A stretch of DNA of 64,000 nt from Candidatus Pantoea gossypiicola (GTDB lineage: Bacteria > Pseudomonadota > Gammaproteobacteria > Enterobacterales > Enterobacteriaceae): assembly GCF_008632075.1 (NCBI RefSeq), contig NZ_VWVM01000005.1, forward strand, positions 160,011 to 224,010, read 5' to 3'. Numbering within the stretch: position 1 is the stretch's first letter; each line of letters starts with the position of its first letter. The notes beneath the pieces are model-generated. The model worked only from the letters and a program-made list of their open reading frames with translations. It was not told the origin of the DNA and ran no database searches. Of the stretch, positions 46,961-56,669 are shown piece by piece. Both the position numbers and the translations under genes were made by a program.

Positions 46961-47434
46961 ATGAAAAAGTGGATGCTGATTGCCGCGCTGGCACTGAGTG
47001 GCTGTGCGCAAATCAACGATTATGAAAATGCGGTACAGACGCCGGCACCCGCTGATCTGCAGGGGAACTGGCAAACCGTTGGACCACAGAGCAGTCTGAT
47101 CAGCGGACAGGCAATAGCCAGTCTGATTATCAATGCGGATGGCAGCACGCTGGATTGCCGTCAGTGGATGCGTGTGATTGCGAAGCCGGGCAAACTCACC
47201 CGTCTGAACGGTGACTATGTCAACGTCACGCGCAAGATTCGGGTGATGCCGCTGGTCGTTGATAACAGCGAACTTAACTATGACGGGCTGACTCTGCGCA
47301 AGGTGGCGCGGCCGACAACAGAGTGTCAGCAGGCACTGGAAGAAGTGGCAAAACAGCCGAAAGCTGCTGTCATTCAGAACATTGAACCGCAGCTATTGCG
47401 CACGCCTATTACTGACCATAACGCGCAGTCGTAA
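46961..47434 (+). CDS. yedD: Lipoprotein YedD
   Basis: 157 residues. Lipobox LALSGC (Cys15). TPAPADLQGNWQTVGPQSSL and STLDCRQWMRVIAKPGKLT match E. coli YedD, which also lies beside amyA. About 20 residues longer at the C-terminus. Outer-membrane sorting is likely (Ala at +2). Confidence 0.92.
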   Translation: MKKWMLIAALALSGCAQINDYENAVQTPAPADLQGNWQTVGPQSSLISGQAIASLIINADGSTLDCRQWMRVIAKPGKLTRLNGDYVNVTRKIRVMPLVVDNSELNYDGLTLRKVARPTTECQQALEEVAKQPKAAVIQNIEPQLLRTPITDHNAQS

Positions 47435-47449
47435 CCGCAGCCCATAAAA

Positions 47450-47490
47450 AACGCCCCGGTAGCGCACGCACGCGTCTGCCGGGGCGGTTT
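47450..47490. terminator. Bidirectional terminator between yedD and amyA
   Basis: Stem CGCCCCGG / CCGGGGCG with T-runs in both directions, ending the convergent yedD and amyA. Confidence 0.88.
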
Positions 47491-47507
47491 TACGTTTACT
47501 CAGTCAC

Positions 47508-48989
47508 TTATTCTGCTACAACCCAGACGCTGACGCTGCCACCGTTACAGACAAAGACGGCTGTGCCGTGCTCGTCGGCGGTAATGGTCTCTTCACGGTT
47601 GCCCAGATGATCGCGCCAGACCTTACCGGCAAAGCCTTCGCCCATCGGCACACTTTTCTCGCCCGCATCGCCGTTCGACATGATCACCACACAGCCAGGT
47701 TGCGTTTCGGTGCCGCTTCGGCTGAACGCCACGCAGTTGGGATGATCAAAATAGTCGGTCTGCACGCCCCAGCCATACTGCTGACGCGCCCGGATTAATC
47801 CTTCGAGTTCAGGAATGACCGGCATCTCGATTTTGTGCGCCTCGCCGTCGCCGCCCTCATCTTCATACGTCGCCCCGAACAGGTCAGGATAGAAAATGGT
47901 CGGTACGCCCTGCTCACGCAGCAGGATCAGCGCATAGGCCAGCGGTTTGAACCAGGCTTCAACCGGCGCTTCCAGCGACTGCAGCGGCTGGGTGTCATGG
48001 TTAGCCACGATCGTTACGGCATGCCACGGATCCGCCACCACCAGCGAGTTAGCGAAAATCTGGCTCATGTCGTAGGCGCTGCCTGCGGTTGAGGCTTGAT
48101 GGAAGTTCATATGCAGTGGCGCATCAAACAGCATGGTTTTGCCTTCCACCTGATGCACATACTCCTGCAGTTTCTCGGTTTCAAACGACCAGTATTCCGC
48201 GACGATAAACATCGGCTCTTCAGCGACTTCCTGAATATGATCGATCCACTCTTTATAGAACCAGGCCGGGATATGTTTTACCGCATCCAGACGGAAGCCG
48301 GTGCAGGGCACCTGTTCCATCACCCAGCGCGCCCAGTATTTCAGCTCTTCCCTGACCGCATTGTTGCGAAAATCGATGTTGGCACCCATCAGATAGTCGA
48401 AGTTGCCCAGCTCGTTATCAACCTGATCGTTCCAGCCTTCGGCGGTGTAGTCGTTGATGATTTTGAATACGCCGTTTTCGTCCGGGTTTTCGATGTGGTC
48501 TACGCCGCTAAAGCATTTGTGGTCCCAGACAAATTTCGAATACTCACCGGCGCGTGCCGGAAAGGTGAATTTCGTCCAGGCTTCACATTCGACGACCTCG
48601 TCATAAATTTCATCGCGGTTGTCCGGATTGACGCGATTGACGCTGATCGCCTCTTTCTCGTCCGCGCCCATTTTGTGGTTCAGCACCACATCCAGCAGCA
48701 CCCCAACGTTGTGGCTGCGCAGGGCTTCCATGGCAGCCAGTAACTGCGTTTTGTCGCCATATTTGGTGGCAACGCCCCCTTTCTGATCAAATTCCCCCAG
48801 GTCGAACAGATCGTAGCTGTCGTAACCCACTGAATAGCCGCCCGAACCCCCTTTGTAGCAGGGTGGCAGCCATGCCATAGTGATACCAACTTCGCTGAGC
48901 CAGGCCGCGCGATCGGCGACTTCGGGCCACAGTCTGCTGCCATCCGGGTAATACCAATGGAAAAACTGTAATAACGTTGGGTTTTGCAT
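47508..48989 (-). CDS. amyA: Cytoplasmic alpha-amylase AmyA
   Basis: 493 residues, no signal peptide. GH13 motifs are clear: [22 protein letters not shown] (nucleophile Asp), FIVAEYWS (acid/base Glu) and [10 protein letters not shown]. Hydrolyses maltodextrins in the cytosol. ATG 48989 follows GGAG by eight bases and gives the [10 protein letters not shown] start; the frame opens three codons earlier. Conserved next to fliT. Confidence 0.95.
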   Translation of the reverse strand: MQNPTLLQFFHWYYPDGSRLWPEVADRAAWLSEVGITMAWLPPCYKGGSGGYSVGYDSYDLFDLGEFDQKGGVATKYGDKTQLLAAMEALRSHNVGVLLDVVLNHKMGADEKEAISVNRVNPDNRDEIYDEVVECEAWTKFTFPARAGEYSKFVWDHKCFSGVDHIENPDENGVFKIINDYTAEGWNDQVDNELGNFDYLMGANIDFRNNAVREELKYWARWVMEQVPCTGFRLDAVKHIPAWFYKEWIDHIQEVAEEPMFIVAEYWSFETEKLQEYVHQVEGKTMLFDAPLHMNFHQASTAGSAYDMSQIFANSLVVADPWHAVTIVANHDTQPLQSLEAPVEAWFKPLAYALILLREQGVPTIFYPDLFGATYEDEGGDGEAHKIEMPVIPELEGLIRARQQYGWGVQTDYFDHPNCVAFSRSGTETQPGCVVIMSNGDAGEKSVPMGEGFAGKVWRDHLGNREETITADEHGTAVFVCNGGSVSVWVVAE

Positions 48990-49090
48990 ATACCACACTC
49001 CAGGGGATGATGAAAATCAAGTATGGAGTAAGCGGCAGAAAAGAGACGCCGCGCAGAAAAATAAATCTGGCGGCGTAGCAGAGCAGGGGG

Positions 49091-49456
49091 TCAGGAGAGG
49101 GTTTCGCGCGGCACCATCACAATGCCGCCCTGGCTGGCATAGGCGGACATCACCGATTTCTGACGGCTGTTCTGACCGACCAGCGAGGCCAGCTCATCCA
49201 TCCGCGCCTGCAGCAGGCGTTTCACTTCGCTTTCGTTATCGAGGATACGGCGCAGCACCGGACGTAACTGCTCCTGCGTCTGGGATGAAGGCGATACCGC
49301 CTCTGTCGACTGGGCTAAGTTCTGCACCGCATTGACATACTCCATCTCCCGGCTGATCAATTCATCCCATTCGCCCTGTGCGGCATGACGCAGCATTCCC
49401 TGGCTGAGATCGAGTAACTGTTGGTAAACGGTAATCAGATGCGGTGCAGTAGTCAT
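49091..49456 (-). CDS. fliT: Flagellar chaperone FliT
   Basis: 121 residues, all helical. [22 protein letters not shown] start and a central [11 protein letters not shown] helix fit. FliT binds FliD and also blocks FlhDC. Starts on the fliS stop (TAATG). Confidence 0.92.
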   Translation of the reverse strand: MTTAPHLITVYQQLLDLSQGMLRHAAQGEWDELISREMEYVNAVQNLAQSTEAVSPSSQTQEQLRPVLRRILDNESEVKRLLQARMDELASLVGQNSRQKSVMSAYASQGGIVMVPRETLS

Positions 49457-49863
49457 TAAACGGCGTCCTGAATCAGGTTAGGTTGAACCACTTCTTTCCA
49501 CGCGTCCGCGATGTTGCGCAGCAGGCCTTCGACCTCTTCAACCGCTGCAACATCATTGTGCAGGTTGGCCTGCAACAGGCGACGCGTCATATAGTTGTAA
49601 AGATCCAGCAGATTGTCTGCCAGCTCATCACCCCGGTTTTCAGCCAGACCCTCTTTCAGGCCCGCTTCGATAATATTGATGGCTTTGGAAATGGAACTGC
49701 CTTTGCCTTCAATATTGCCATCCTGCATAAACAGACGGGCGCGGATTAACGCGCTTAGTGCGCCGTCGAACAGCATCACGACCAGCTGTTGCTGGCTGGC
49801 GCTCATCACGGCGCTTTCTACGCCAATTTTTGCATAGGCTTTGGTGCCTGTAGCGGTGTACAT
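49456..49863 (-). CDS. fliS: Flagellin export chaperone FliS
   Basis: 135 residues. [20 protein letters not shown] and [20 protein letters not shown] are hallmark FliS sequences. Binds the flagellin C-terminus. ATG 49863 lies five bases after AGGAG. Confidence 0.96.
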   Translation of the reverse strand: MYTATGTKAYAKIGVESAVMSASQQQLVVMLFDGALSALIRARLFMQDGNIEGKGSSISKAINIIEAGLKEGLAENRGDELADNLLDLYNYMTRRLLQANLHNDVAAVEEVEGLLRNIADAWKEVVQPNLIQDAV

Positions 49864-49871
49864 GGTCACTC

Positions 49872-51290
49872 CTATGATTTGTCAGAAGAACTTGACGTAT
49901 CAAACTGCTGCGTCAGATATGTACTGGTTGAGTTAAGTTTACTGATGGCCAGATCCAGCTGGGTAAACTGTGTTTTGTAGCGTGCGATATCCGCATCAAT
50001 GCGATCGCTGGTGGTGTTGTAGAGGGTGGTTAAGTTATTCAGCGTTTTGCTGACACCATCAGTAGCCGCCTGAACAATCCCTTTAGTTGCAAGCCAGTCA
50101 GTCAGTTTGCTGTCGATTTTCGCGGTAATGCCTGTTTTACCGTCACCCACGATCATCTCTTTCACGCCCGCAGCATCTTTATCCAGGGCGGCGCTCAGCT
50201 TGGTCGAATCCAGTTTTAATGAACCGGTAGTAGGATCGGTGGTCACACCAATCTGACCCAGTGATTTATAAGAAGATGAGCTTTGCGCGTTGGTGAGCAT
50301 GCTTTTCAGCTGAGTCTCAATGGTGCGTAACGTGCTGTCACCCAGCAGGGCACCATTACTGGAGTCCTGTTCGTCACTGTTAGTGTCGACTTTGGTATAT
50401 TTGGTCAGCGTATTGAACTGATCCAGCAACGTATTGTAGGCATCCACCCAGGCGCTGATAGCACTGGAGGCTTTCGACGTATCTTTGGTGATCGTCAGAG
50501 TTTGATCACCAACCGTCTGCGCGGTCAGATTTAAGGTTATCCCTTCCAGTGCATCACTAATCTGGTTGCTGCTGTTCTCAATCGCAACGTTGTTCACAGT
50601 AAGTTTGGCATTCTGCGCCGCGACGCTCTGGGTCATTACATTGCTGCTGGCGGATGCGTCAAAGCCTACGATTCCCTGCAGCGTGTCGTCGCCGGTAACG
50701 GCAATCGTTGCCACCGCATTGTCACTGCCGGTTTTATTGGCGCTCATGGAAAGACGGAAACTGCCGTCTGACACCTTAATGATACTGGCGGTGATACCCG
50801 CATTCGCGCCATTAATAGCGTCACGCATACCGGTCAGCGAGGTCTGATCGGCCGAGAGCGTCACGCTTTTGCTGGTACCATCTTTTAAGGTAATCGCGAT
50901 GCTACGGCTGGCCACTGAACTGTCACCCAGTGCGGTAGTGCTACTGCTCTGCACTGCTGAGGTCAGAACCTGCGCCTGTGCCAGCTGCGTGACGTTAATC
51001 GCATATTTACCGGCGACGGTGCTGCTGCCCGAAGTAGTGGCACTGAACGCCGAAGAGCTACTGGTCGCGGTGGTGGCGGTGAACAGGTCGGCACTGTTCA
51101 GCTTGGTGTTGGCGGTCTGAAACGTCGTCAGTGAACTTTTCAGGGTGGCATAGGCACTGAGCTTGGCCGTATAAGCTGACTGTTGTTTTGAAATCGGTGT
51201 GAGTGCAGCTTTTTCAGCGGTGGTCAGACTGTCAAGCATGGTACTGAGGGGCAGGCCGGAACCTACACCCAGGTTACTTATACTAGCCAT
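49872..51290 (-). CDS. fliD: Flagellar cap protein FliD
   Basis: 472 residues. N-terminal GVGSGLPLSTMLDSL and a C-terminal coiled coil (NLTTLYNTTSDRIDADIARY) bracket a Ser/Thr-rich exposed middle. Caps the filament. First gene of fliDST, under a visible sigma-28 promoter and divergent from fliC. Confidence 0.95.
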   Translation of the reverse strand: MASISNLGVGSGLPLSTMLDSLTTAEKAALTPISKQQSAYTAKLSAYATLKSSLTTFQTANTKLNSADLFTATTATSSSSAFSATTSGSSTVAGKYAINVTQLAQAQVLTSAVQSSSTTALGDSSVASRSIAITLKDGTSKSVTLSADQTSLTGMRDAINGANAGITASIIKVSDGSFRLSMSANKTGSDNAVATIAVTGDDTLQGIVGFDASASSNVMTQSVAAQNAKLTVNNVAIENSSNQISDALEGITLNLTAQTVGDQTLTITKDTSKASSAISAWVDAYNTLLDQFNTLTKYTKVDTNSDEQDSSNGALLGDSTLRTIETQLKSMLTNAQSSSSYKSLGQIGVTTDPTTGSLKLDSTKLSAALDKDAAGVKEMIVGDGKTGITAKIDSKLTDWLATKGIVQAATDGVSKTLNNLTTLYNTTSDRIDADIARYKTQFTQLDLAISKLNSTSTYLTQQFDTSSSSDKS

Positions 51291-51332
51291 GTTAATTCCT
51301 TTATAAGGTCGACAGGGAAATTGATACCTGGG

Positions 51333-51359
51333 TTATCGGCCTTGAATAAGGAAAGTTTA
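51333..51359 (-). promoter_or_regulatory. fliDp: Sigma-28 promoter of fliDST
   Basis: Minus strand TAAACTTT-N11-GCCGATAA: 7/8 and 8/8 against the FliA consensus, 42 bases from the fliD ATG. Confidence 0.93.
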
Positions 51360-51522
51360 ACGTTATTTGCCTTAGGGTAATGAGGTAAATAAGCCCTATA
51401 GAGAAGGGTAATTCAGTGACTAGAAAATTAATGAATCAGGTCTAAAGAAGTTCGGCAGGGTGGCGATAACTTAAAACGTGACAGGCTGAAGCAGAAAAAT
51501 TCGCCTGGTACTAAAAAAATTC

Positions 51523-51549
51523 TAAAGGTTGTTAAACGGCAGACGATAA
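51523..51549 (+). promoter_or_regulatory. fliCp: Sigma-28 promoter of fliC
   Basis: TAAAGGTT-N11-GACGATAA: 7/8 and 7/8 against the FliA consensus, 78 bases before the fliC ATG. Confidence 0.93.
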
Positions 51550-51626
51550 CAACTTTGACGGCGCTGAAGCCGGCGGGTTGAAGCCCACACCTTAACCGAA
51601 AGACTTGATTAACAGGAAAATTTATC

Positions 51627-52826
51627 ATGGCCCAAGTCATTAATACCAACAGCCTCTCGCTGATCACTCAGAACAACATCAACAAGAACCAGTCAGCTCT
51701 GTCTACTTCAATGGAGCGTCTGTCTTCTGGTTTACGTATCAACAGCGCGAAAGATGACGCTGCTGGTCAGGCGATTGCCAACCGTTTCACCTCTAACATC
51801 AAGGGCCTGACTCAGGCTGCTCGTAACGCTAACGACGGTATCTCTGCTGCGCAGACTACTGAAGGCGCGCTGTCAGAAATCAACAACAACTTACAGCGTA
51901 TCCGTGAGCTGACTGTACAGGCTTCAAGCGGTACTAACTCAGATTCTGACAAATCTTCAATCCAGGACGAAATCAAATCACGTCTGGACGAGATTGACCG
52001 CGTATCGGGTCAGACTCAGTTCAACGGCGTGAACGTGCTGGCTAAAGACGGCAAAATGAACATCCAGGTTGGCGCTAACGATGGCGAAACCATCACTATC
52101 GACCTGAAAAAAATCGACTCCAAGACCCTGGGTCTGGATAGCTTCAACGTGAACGGTCCTGCGGGTACCCCAACTGCAGCTGGCGCAACAGAATTTAAAG
52201 CTGCTTACGGTTCTACTACCAACGTAACTGGCGCAACTGTTGCTGAATCAACTGCTGATGCCCTGTCTACCCGTCTGGGTGTGGCAACTTCAGGTGTGAC
52301 TGTTGACACCGGTACTGTGTACAAAGATGACAACGGCAAAATGTTTGCTAAAGTCACTGTTGCATCAGCAAGCGCTGCTGAAACCAACAACCTGAAAGCA
52401 AATGGCTTTGATATCGCCAGCGGCGCGTCTCAGTCCTTCTTCGTCGCAGTTGACCCACAGTCAGCCGATACTGCAACGACTGCAGGCACCGCAGCGTTCA
52501 AGCTGGACACCTCTAACATGAGCCTGTCAAGCCTGACCACTGGCGCATCATCAAGCCCACTGGCTAAACTGGATGAAGCGATTGCAAGCGTGGATAAGTT
52601 CCGTTCTTCACTGGGTGCGATTCAGAACCGTCTGAACTCAGCCGTGACTAACCTGAGCAACACCACGACCAACCTGTCAGCTGCACAGTCTCGTATCCAG
52701 GATGCTGACTACGCAACTGAAGTTTCAAACATGTCTAAAGCGCAGATCGTACAGCAGGCTGGTAACTCCGTGCTGGCGAAAGCTAACCAGGTTCCACAGC
52801 AGGTTCTGTCTCTGCTGCAGGGCTAA
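51627..52826 (+). CDS. fliC: Flagellin FliC
   Basis: 399 residues. The N-terminal D0/D1 ([40 protein letters not shown]) and the C-terminal D1/D0 ([32 protein letters not shown]) are conserved. The central ~200 residues are Ser/Thr/Ala-rich and variable, offering many O-glycosylation sites. Strong codon bias toward highly used codons fits an abundant protein. Two giant glycosyltransferases follow directly. Confidence 0.98.
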   Translation: MAQVINTNSLSLITQNNINKNQSALSTSMERLSSGLRINSAKDDAAGQAIANRFTSNIKGLTQAARNANDGISAAQTTEGALSEINNNLQRIRELTVQASSGTNSDSDKSSIQDEIKSRLDEIDRVSGQTQFNGVNVLAKDGKMNIQVGANDGETITIDLKKIDSKTLGLDSFNVNGPAGTPTAAGATEFKAAYGSTTNVTGATVAESTADALSTRLGVATSGVTVDTGTVYKDDNGKMFAKVTVASASAAETNNLKANGFDIASGASQSFFVAVDPQSADTATTAGTAAFKLDTSNMSLSSLTTGASSSPLAKLDEAIASVDKFRSSLGAIQNRLNSAVTNLSNTTTNLSAAQSRIQDADYATEVSNMSKAQIVQQAGNSVLAKANQVPQQVLSLLQG

Positions 52827-52851
52827 TCGATTCCCTCAGAATCCACGCAAA

Positions 52852-52876
52852 AACCCCGCCTCGGCGGGGTTTTTTT
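52852..52876 (+). terminator. fliC terminator
   Basis: Stem AACCCCGCC / GGCGGGGTT followed by T7. Confidence 0.93.
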
Positions 52877-53034
52877 ATGGCTGAAGAATAGTCCTGCGTT
52901 GTTGTTCTGGCAGATTAGGCCCTCTTTGCTGTTTTACTTCTCCGATTGAACCCAGGCACAAAGATTATGCTAAAGCAAAATGTGCGCTGCTCTCAGTCGG
53001 TCATGACTCAGAGGAATCAGTGAGAGAGAGTAAA

Positions 53035-56000
53035 ATGCATCAACATGATCTTGTCAGCATCATCATTACCTCAGGCGCTTCAGCCTGGTTTACAAACGCA
53101 CTCGACAGTGTGCTCAGCCAGGATTACCCGCATACTGAAATCATTGTGGCTGATTACAGTGACGCGCCTTTTATTCATAAGAAGCTACAGGGTTATCTTG
53201 TCCGATACGGCCATCTTCTTCGCTATTTAAAAATAGATGATGGGACACCGGTTTATCAGGCTGCCGTCAGCGCAGCGCGCGGAAAATATATTAAATTCCT
53301 GTCAGATGCCGATCTCCTGAAACCTGCCTGCGTCTCCACACTAGTCTCAGGCCTGATGGCACAGCCTGCGTGCCGTGTGGCTGCCTCCCCTCGGGAACGG
53401 GTAGGTCCACAGGGTGAAGTGCTGCCCGAGCTTATCTCAACATCGGCTTTGTACAGTGAAAACAGCATTATCAACGGCCAGGATTTGCTGCGTAATCAGA
53501 CACTGAAAGCGTACAGTCTGCCGGGAGAAATGACCGCCGCCCTGTTTTACCGCGAAGATCTCACCAGCAGCCTTATCGATCATTCACTGCTCACCTCCGG
53601 CGATCCGGCATTGCAGGCGGTTCCGGCACTGGTTATTTTTCACCATTTATTAAGGCACAGCCACCTTCTCTGGTTTGCTACGCCGTTGTGTAGCATTCGT
53701 GCTTCAGATGTGGAATTTCAGCCTCATCAGCGTGAAAGTAACGATATTTTCAGAGACGGGCGAGAGGCGTTATATGAAAAGATCCGTAACGAAAGCTGGT
53801 TTAATGATGTCGACCATGAGCCACATCTCACGCGCGTTGCTTCCACGGATCGACCTGATCTGTTTGGCCTCAAAAATCTTTCTGAAGAGCAGCAGAAGAA
53901 CTTTACCTTAGACACGCTTGCGACGTGGAGAGCTTCACGCACCCTGAATCCATTGCAGCATAATATGTTGGTGGATCTTGCCGCGACGCACACGCATCCC
54001 GTCAGCGTGCTGGTCGTGATTACGGTTACAGAAGAGACCGTCACCGGTCTGGATACACTTTTAAAATCGATCGGCCAGACAGCGACAGTGGGCATCCGGT
54101 TTGAACCGGTTATCGTTGCCATCGACGTAACGCCTGACACGGACGCTGAATGCTATGCCGCAACAGAGCAGAGCCGAATCAGTGTCATCAATCAAATCAT
54201 CCATGAACGTGAAGACCATTGGGTCATGTTTCTTGAGGCGACCACGATTCTGCACGCATCCGGTATGATCGCATTGAGCAAAATGCTCCTCGTTCAAAAC
54301 CATTATTTAGCACTCTATGCGGATGAATTTTTTTATATCGATAATGCACCACTTGGTGCCGCTTTCAGGCCCGATTTTAATCTTGACTTACTGCTCAGTT
54401 CGCCCAAAACGATGGCGCAACACTGGTTATTCCGGCGAGAGCTGCTGTTAGCGGCGGAAGGACTGGATGCCGATTATCCCGCTTCAGCAGAGTTTGATCT
54501 CATTGTTAAGCTGATTGAATCTCAGGGGTTTGAGGGTATCGGTCACCTCGCTGAGCCGTTGTTAACAGGTCATCTGAAAAGCAGAGATATCCTTGAAGAT
54601 GTGGCGATCATTGAGCGGCATTTGCATAATCGCGGCTACCCCGATGGACGAGCGGCATTAGATAAATTCTTCAATTACCGTTTACGATACAACCATCCCG
54701 ATAAGCCGGTTGTCTCAATCATCATTCTGGCTAACTGGGATCTCGCTTCGCTGATTAGTTGCGTCACGACCGTGCTGGAAAAAACCACCTGGCACCACTA
54801 CGAGATGATCATCATCTCTGATAACCAGGGTACGACTGAGCGGGATAAATGGTTGTCAGATATTGCAAAAGTTGATCCTGTCCGCATAAAAACGGCAAGC
54901 TTTAACGGCGCATTCAGCCACAGTGCGATGGCTAATCTCGCCGCTGAACAGGCCACAGGAGACTATCTGCTGTTCATGCATTGTGAAATGGCGGTCACGG
55001 ACGGTGAATGGCTCGATAATCTCCTGAATCATGGACTACGACCCGAAGTCTTTGCTGTGGGTGGAAAGCATCTCTCATCTGACAATAAGATCAGGCATGC
55101 AGGTTACGTCCTGGGGGTAAACGGTGCAGTGGGTGAAGTCTTCAGAGGGAATGACGACAAAGACGCCAACTATCTGGGACGCATGAATGTCGATCAGAAC
55201 TACAGTGCCGTTTCGGGTGATCTGATGCTGATGCGCAAATCGGTATTCGACGAGCTGGGAGGATTTGATCAGGATAAGCGCTTATATGCTGACGTTGATC
55301 TGTGCCTGAAGGCACGGGAGCAGGGCTATCTGACGGTCTGGACACCTTATGCCCGTCTGCATCGTCCCGCAGCACGCACCAGCCCGTTCCCGGATGAAAG
55401 CGTGCAGGCGTCCAGTAAATTAAAACAGCTGGAAGAAGACAAAATTTATGCTGAATGGATGCCGGTTGTGGCCAGTGACCCTGCGTATAACCCAAACCTT
55501 TCAATGCGAAGTCGTCACTTCGAATTACGAAATGACGATGTTAACTGGCTGCCGGTCAGAGCAGAAAATCTGCCCACCTTCCTTGCGCATAATGCCGATA
55601 TTTACGGTTGCGGACATTACCGTATCACTCAACCGCTTGAGGCGATGATAGCGGAAGGCGTTGCTCAGGGGAAAAGCGGTATGACACTGCTGACTTTGAG
55701 TGAAATGGGGCAGTTCAGCCCCGATAGTCTGATTATCCAGCGCCGGTATGCACCAGCATTTCATAACTGGATGGAGCGAGTCAGTAAACTTCACAACGTA
55801 TTTAAGGTGTTTGAACTGGACGATTACATCATTAATCTGCCCATGAAACATCATGGCCGTCACGCTTATAAGCAGGAGACGACAAAATTAATACGTAAAA
55901 GCCTGAGCTTTTTTGACCGCTTTGTGGTCTCTACCGCACCACTGGCCGACGCGATGCGTGATATGCACCCGGACATCGTTGTGATGAAAAATCGCCTTCC

Positions 56001-56553
56001 TTCAGAGGCCTGGGGCAGCCTTCGTTCACTGCGTCAGCAGGGTAAGAAACCCCGTGTGGGCTGGGCCGGCGGTGTCAGCCATCGGGGCGATCTTGAAATG
56101 ATTTTCGACATTGTCCGGGAATTTTCGAAAGACGTTGAATGGATCTTTATGGGTATGTGTCCGGATAAACTCCGTCCCTACGTGCATGAAATACACAATG
56201 GCGTTGATCTCACACTTTATCCTGCAGCGCTCGCGTCGCTCAATCTCGATCTGGCGCTGGCACCGGTTGAAGACAATATCTTTAACGCCTGTAAAAGTAA
56301 CCTGAGGTTACTGGAGTACGGTGCCTGCGGGGTGCCCGTTATTTGCAGTAACGTTGCCTGTTATCGGGACGATAATCTGCCGGTTACCCGTGTTAATAAC
56401 CGTTTCATTGACTGGCGCGAGGCTATCCGGATGCATCTGGCTGACCCGGATGCCAGCGCAAAAATGGGGATGGAATTGCAGGCTGAGATTCGACGTAACT
56501 GGATGCTGACCGGTGAGACCCTGCGCCTGTGGGCAAAAGCCTGGCAGCCCTGA
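53035..56553 (+). CDS. Giant multidomain glycosyltransferase 1 (candidate flagellin glycosyltransferase)
   Basis: 1,172 residues from ATG 53035 (GTG 53020 behind AGAGGA is an alternative). Three GT2/GT-A-like units: about 5-230 (VSIIITSG..., FLSDADLL), a weaker one at 320-520 (SVLVVITVTEETV, ADEFFYID), and a full one at about 555-790 (VVSIIILANWDLASL, ELGGFDQDKRLYADVDLCLK). The C-terminal 300 residues form a GT-B-like domain (RVGWAGGVSHRGDLEM, LRLLEYGACGVPVIC). Between fliC and fliA, it most plausibly decorates flagellin. No signal or membrane segment: cytosolic. Domain roles are inferred. Confidence 0.78.
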   Translation: MHQHDLVSIIITSGASAWFTNALDSVLSQDYPHTEIIVADYSDAPFIHKKLQGYLVRYGHLLRYLKIDDGTPVYQAAVSAARGKYIKFLSDADLLKPACVSTLVSGLMAQPACRVAASPRERVGPQGEVLPELISTSALYSENSIINGQDLLRNQTLKAYSLPGEMTAALFYREDLTSSLIDHSLLTSGDPALQAVPALVIFHHLLRHSHLLWFATPLCSIRASDVEFQPHQRESNDIFRDGREALYEKIRNESWFNDVDHEPHLTRVASTDRPDLFGLKNLSEEQQKNFTLDTLATWRASRTLNPLQHNMLVDLAATHTHPVSVLVVITVTEETVTGLDTLLKSIGQTATVGIRFEPVIVAIDVTPDTDAECYAATEQSRISVINQIIHEREDHWVMFLEATTILHASGMIALSKMLLVQNHYLALYADEFFYIDNAPLGAAFRPDFNLDLLLSSPKTMAQHWLFRRELLLAAEGLDADYPASAEFDLIVKLIESQGFEGIGHLAEPLLTGHLKSRDILEDVAIIERHLHNRGYPDGRAALDKFFNYRLRYNHPDKPVVSIIILANWDLASLISCVTTVLEKTTWHHYEMIIISDNQGTTERDKWLSDIAKVDPVRIKTASFNGAFSHSAMANLAAEQATGDYLLFMHCEMAVTDGEWLDNLLNHGLRPEVFAVGGKHLSSDNKIRHAGYVLGVNGAVGEVFRGNDDKDANYLGRMNVDQNYSAVSGDLMLMRKSVFDELGGFDQDKRLYADVDLCLKAREQGYLTVWTPYARLHRPAARTSPFPDESVQASSKLKQLEEDKIYAEWMPVVASDPAYNPNLSMRSRHFELRNDDVNWLPVRAENLPTFLAHNADIYGCGHYRITQPLEAMIAEGVAQGKSGMTLLTLSEMGQFSPDSLIIQRRYAPAFHNWMERVSKLHNVFKVFELDDYIINLPMKHHGRHAYKQETTKLIRKSLSFFDRFVVSTAPLADAMRDMHPDIVVMKNRLPSEAWGSLRSLRQQGKKPRVGWAGGVSHRGDLEMIFDIVREFSKDVEWIFMGMCPDKLRPYVHEIHNGVDLTLYPAALASLNLDLALAPVEDNIFNACKSNLRLLEYGACGVPVICSNVACYRDDNLPVTRVNNRFIDWREAIRMHLADPDASAKMGMELQAEIRRNWMLTGETLRLWAKAWQP

Positions 56554-56669
56554 TTTCTTTCGGCAGCTGTTAACCTTTCAGGCTATCTGATCAAAATTTC
56601 AGATGGCCTGAAACAGCGCAGCGCACAGAACGGTTAAGTGATTTCATCAACCTGGCGGGCGGAGTTGCA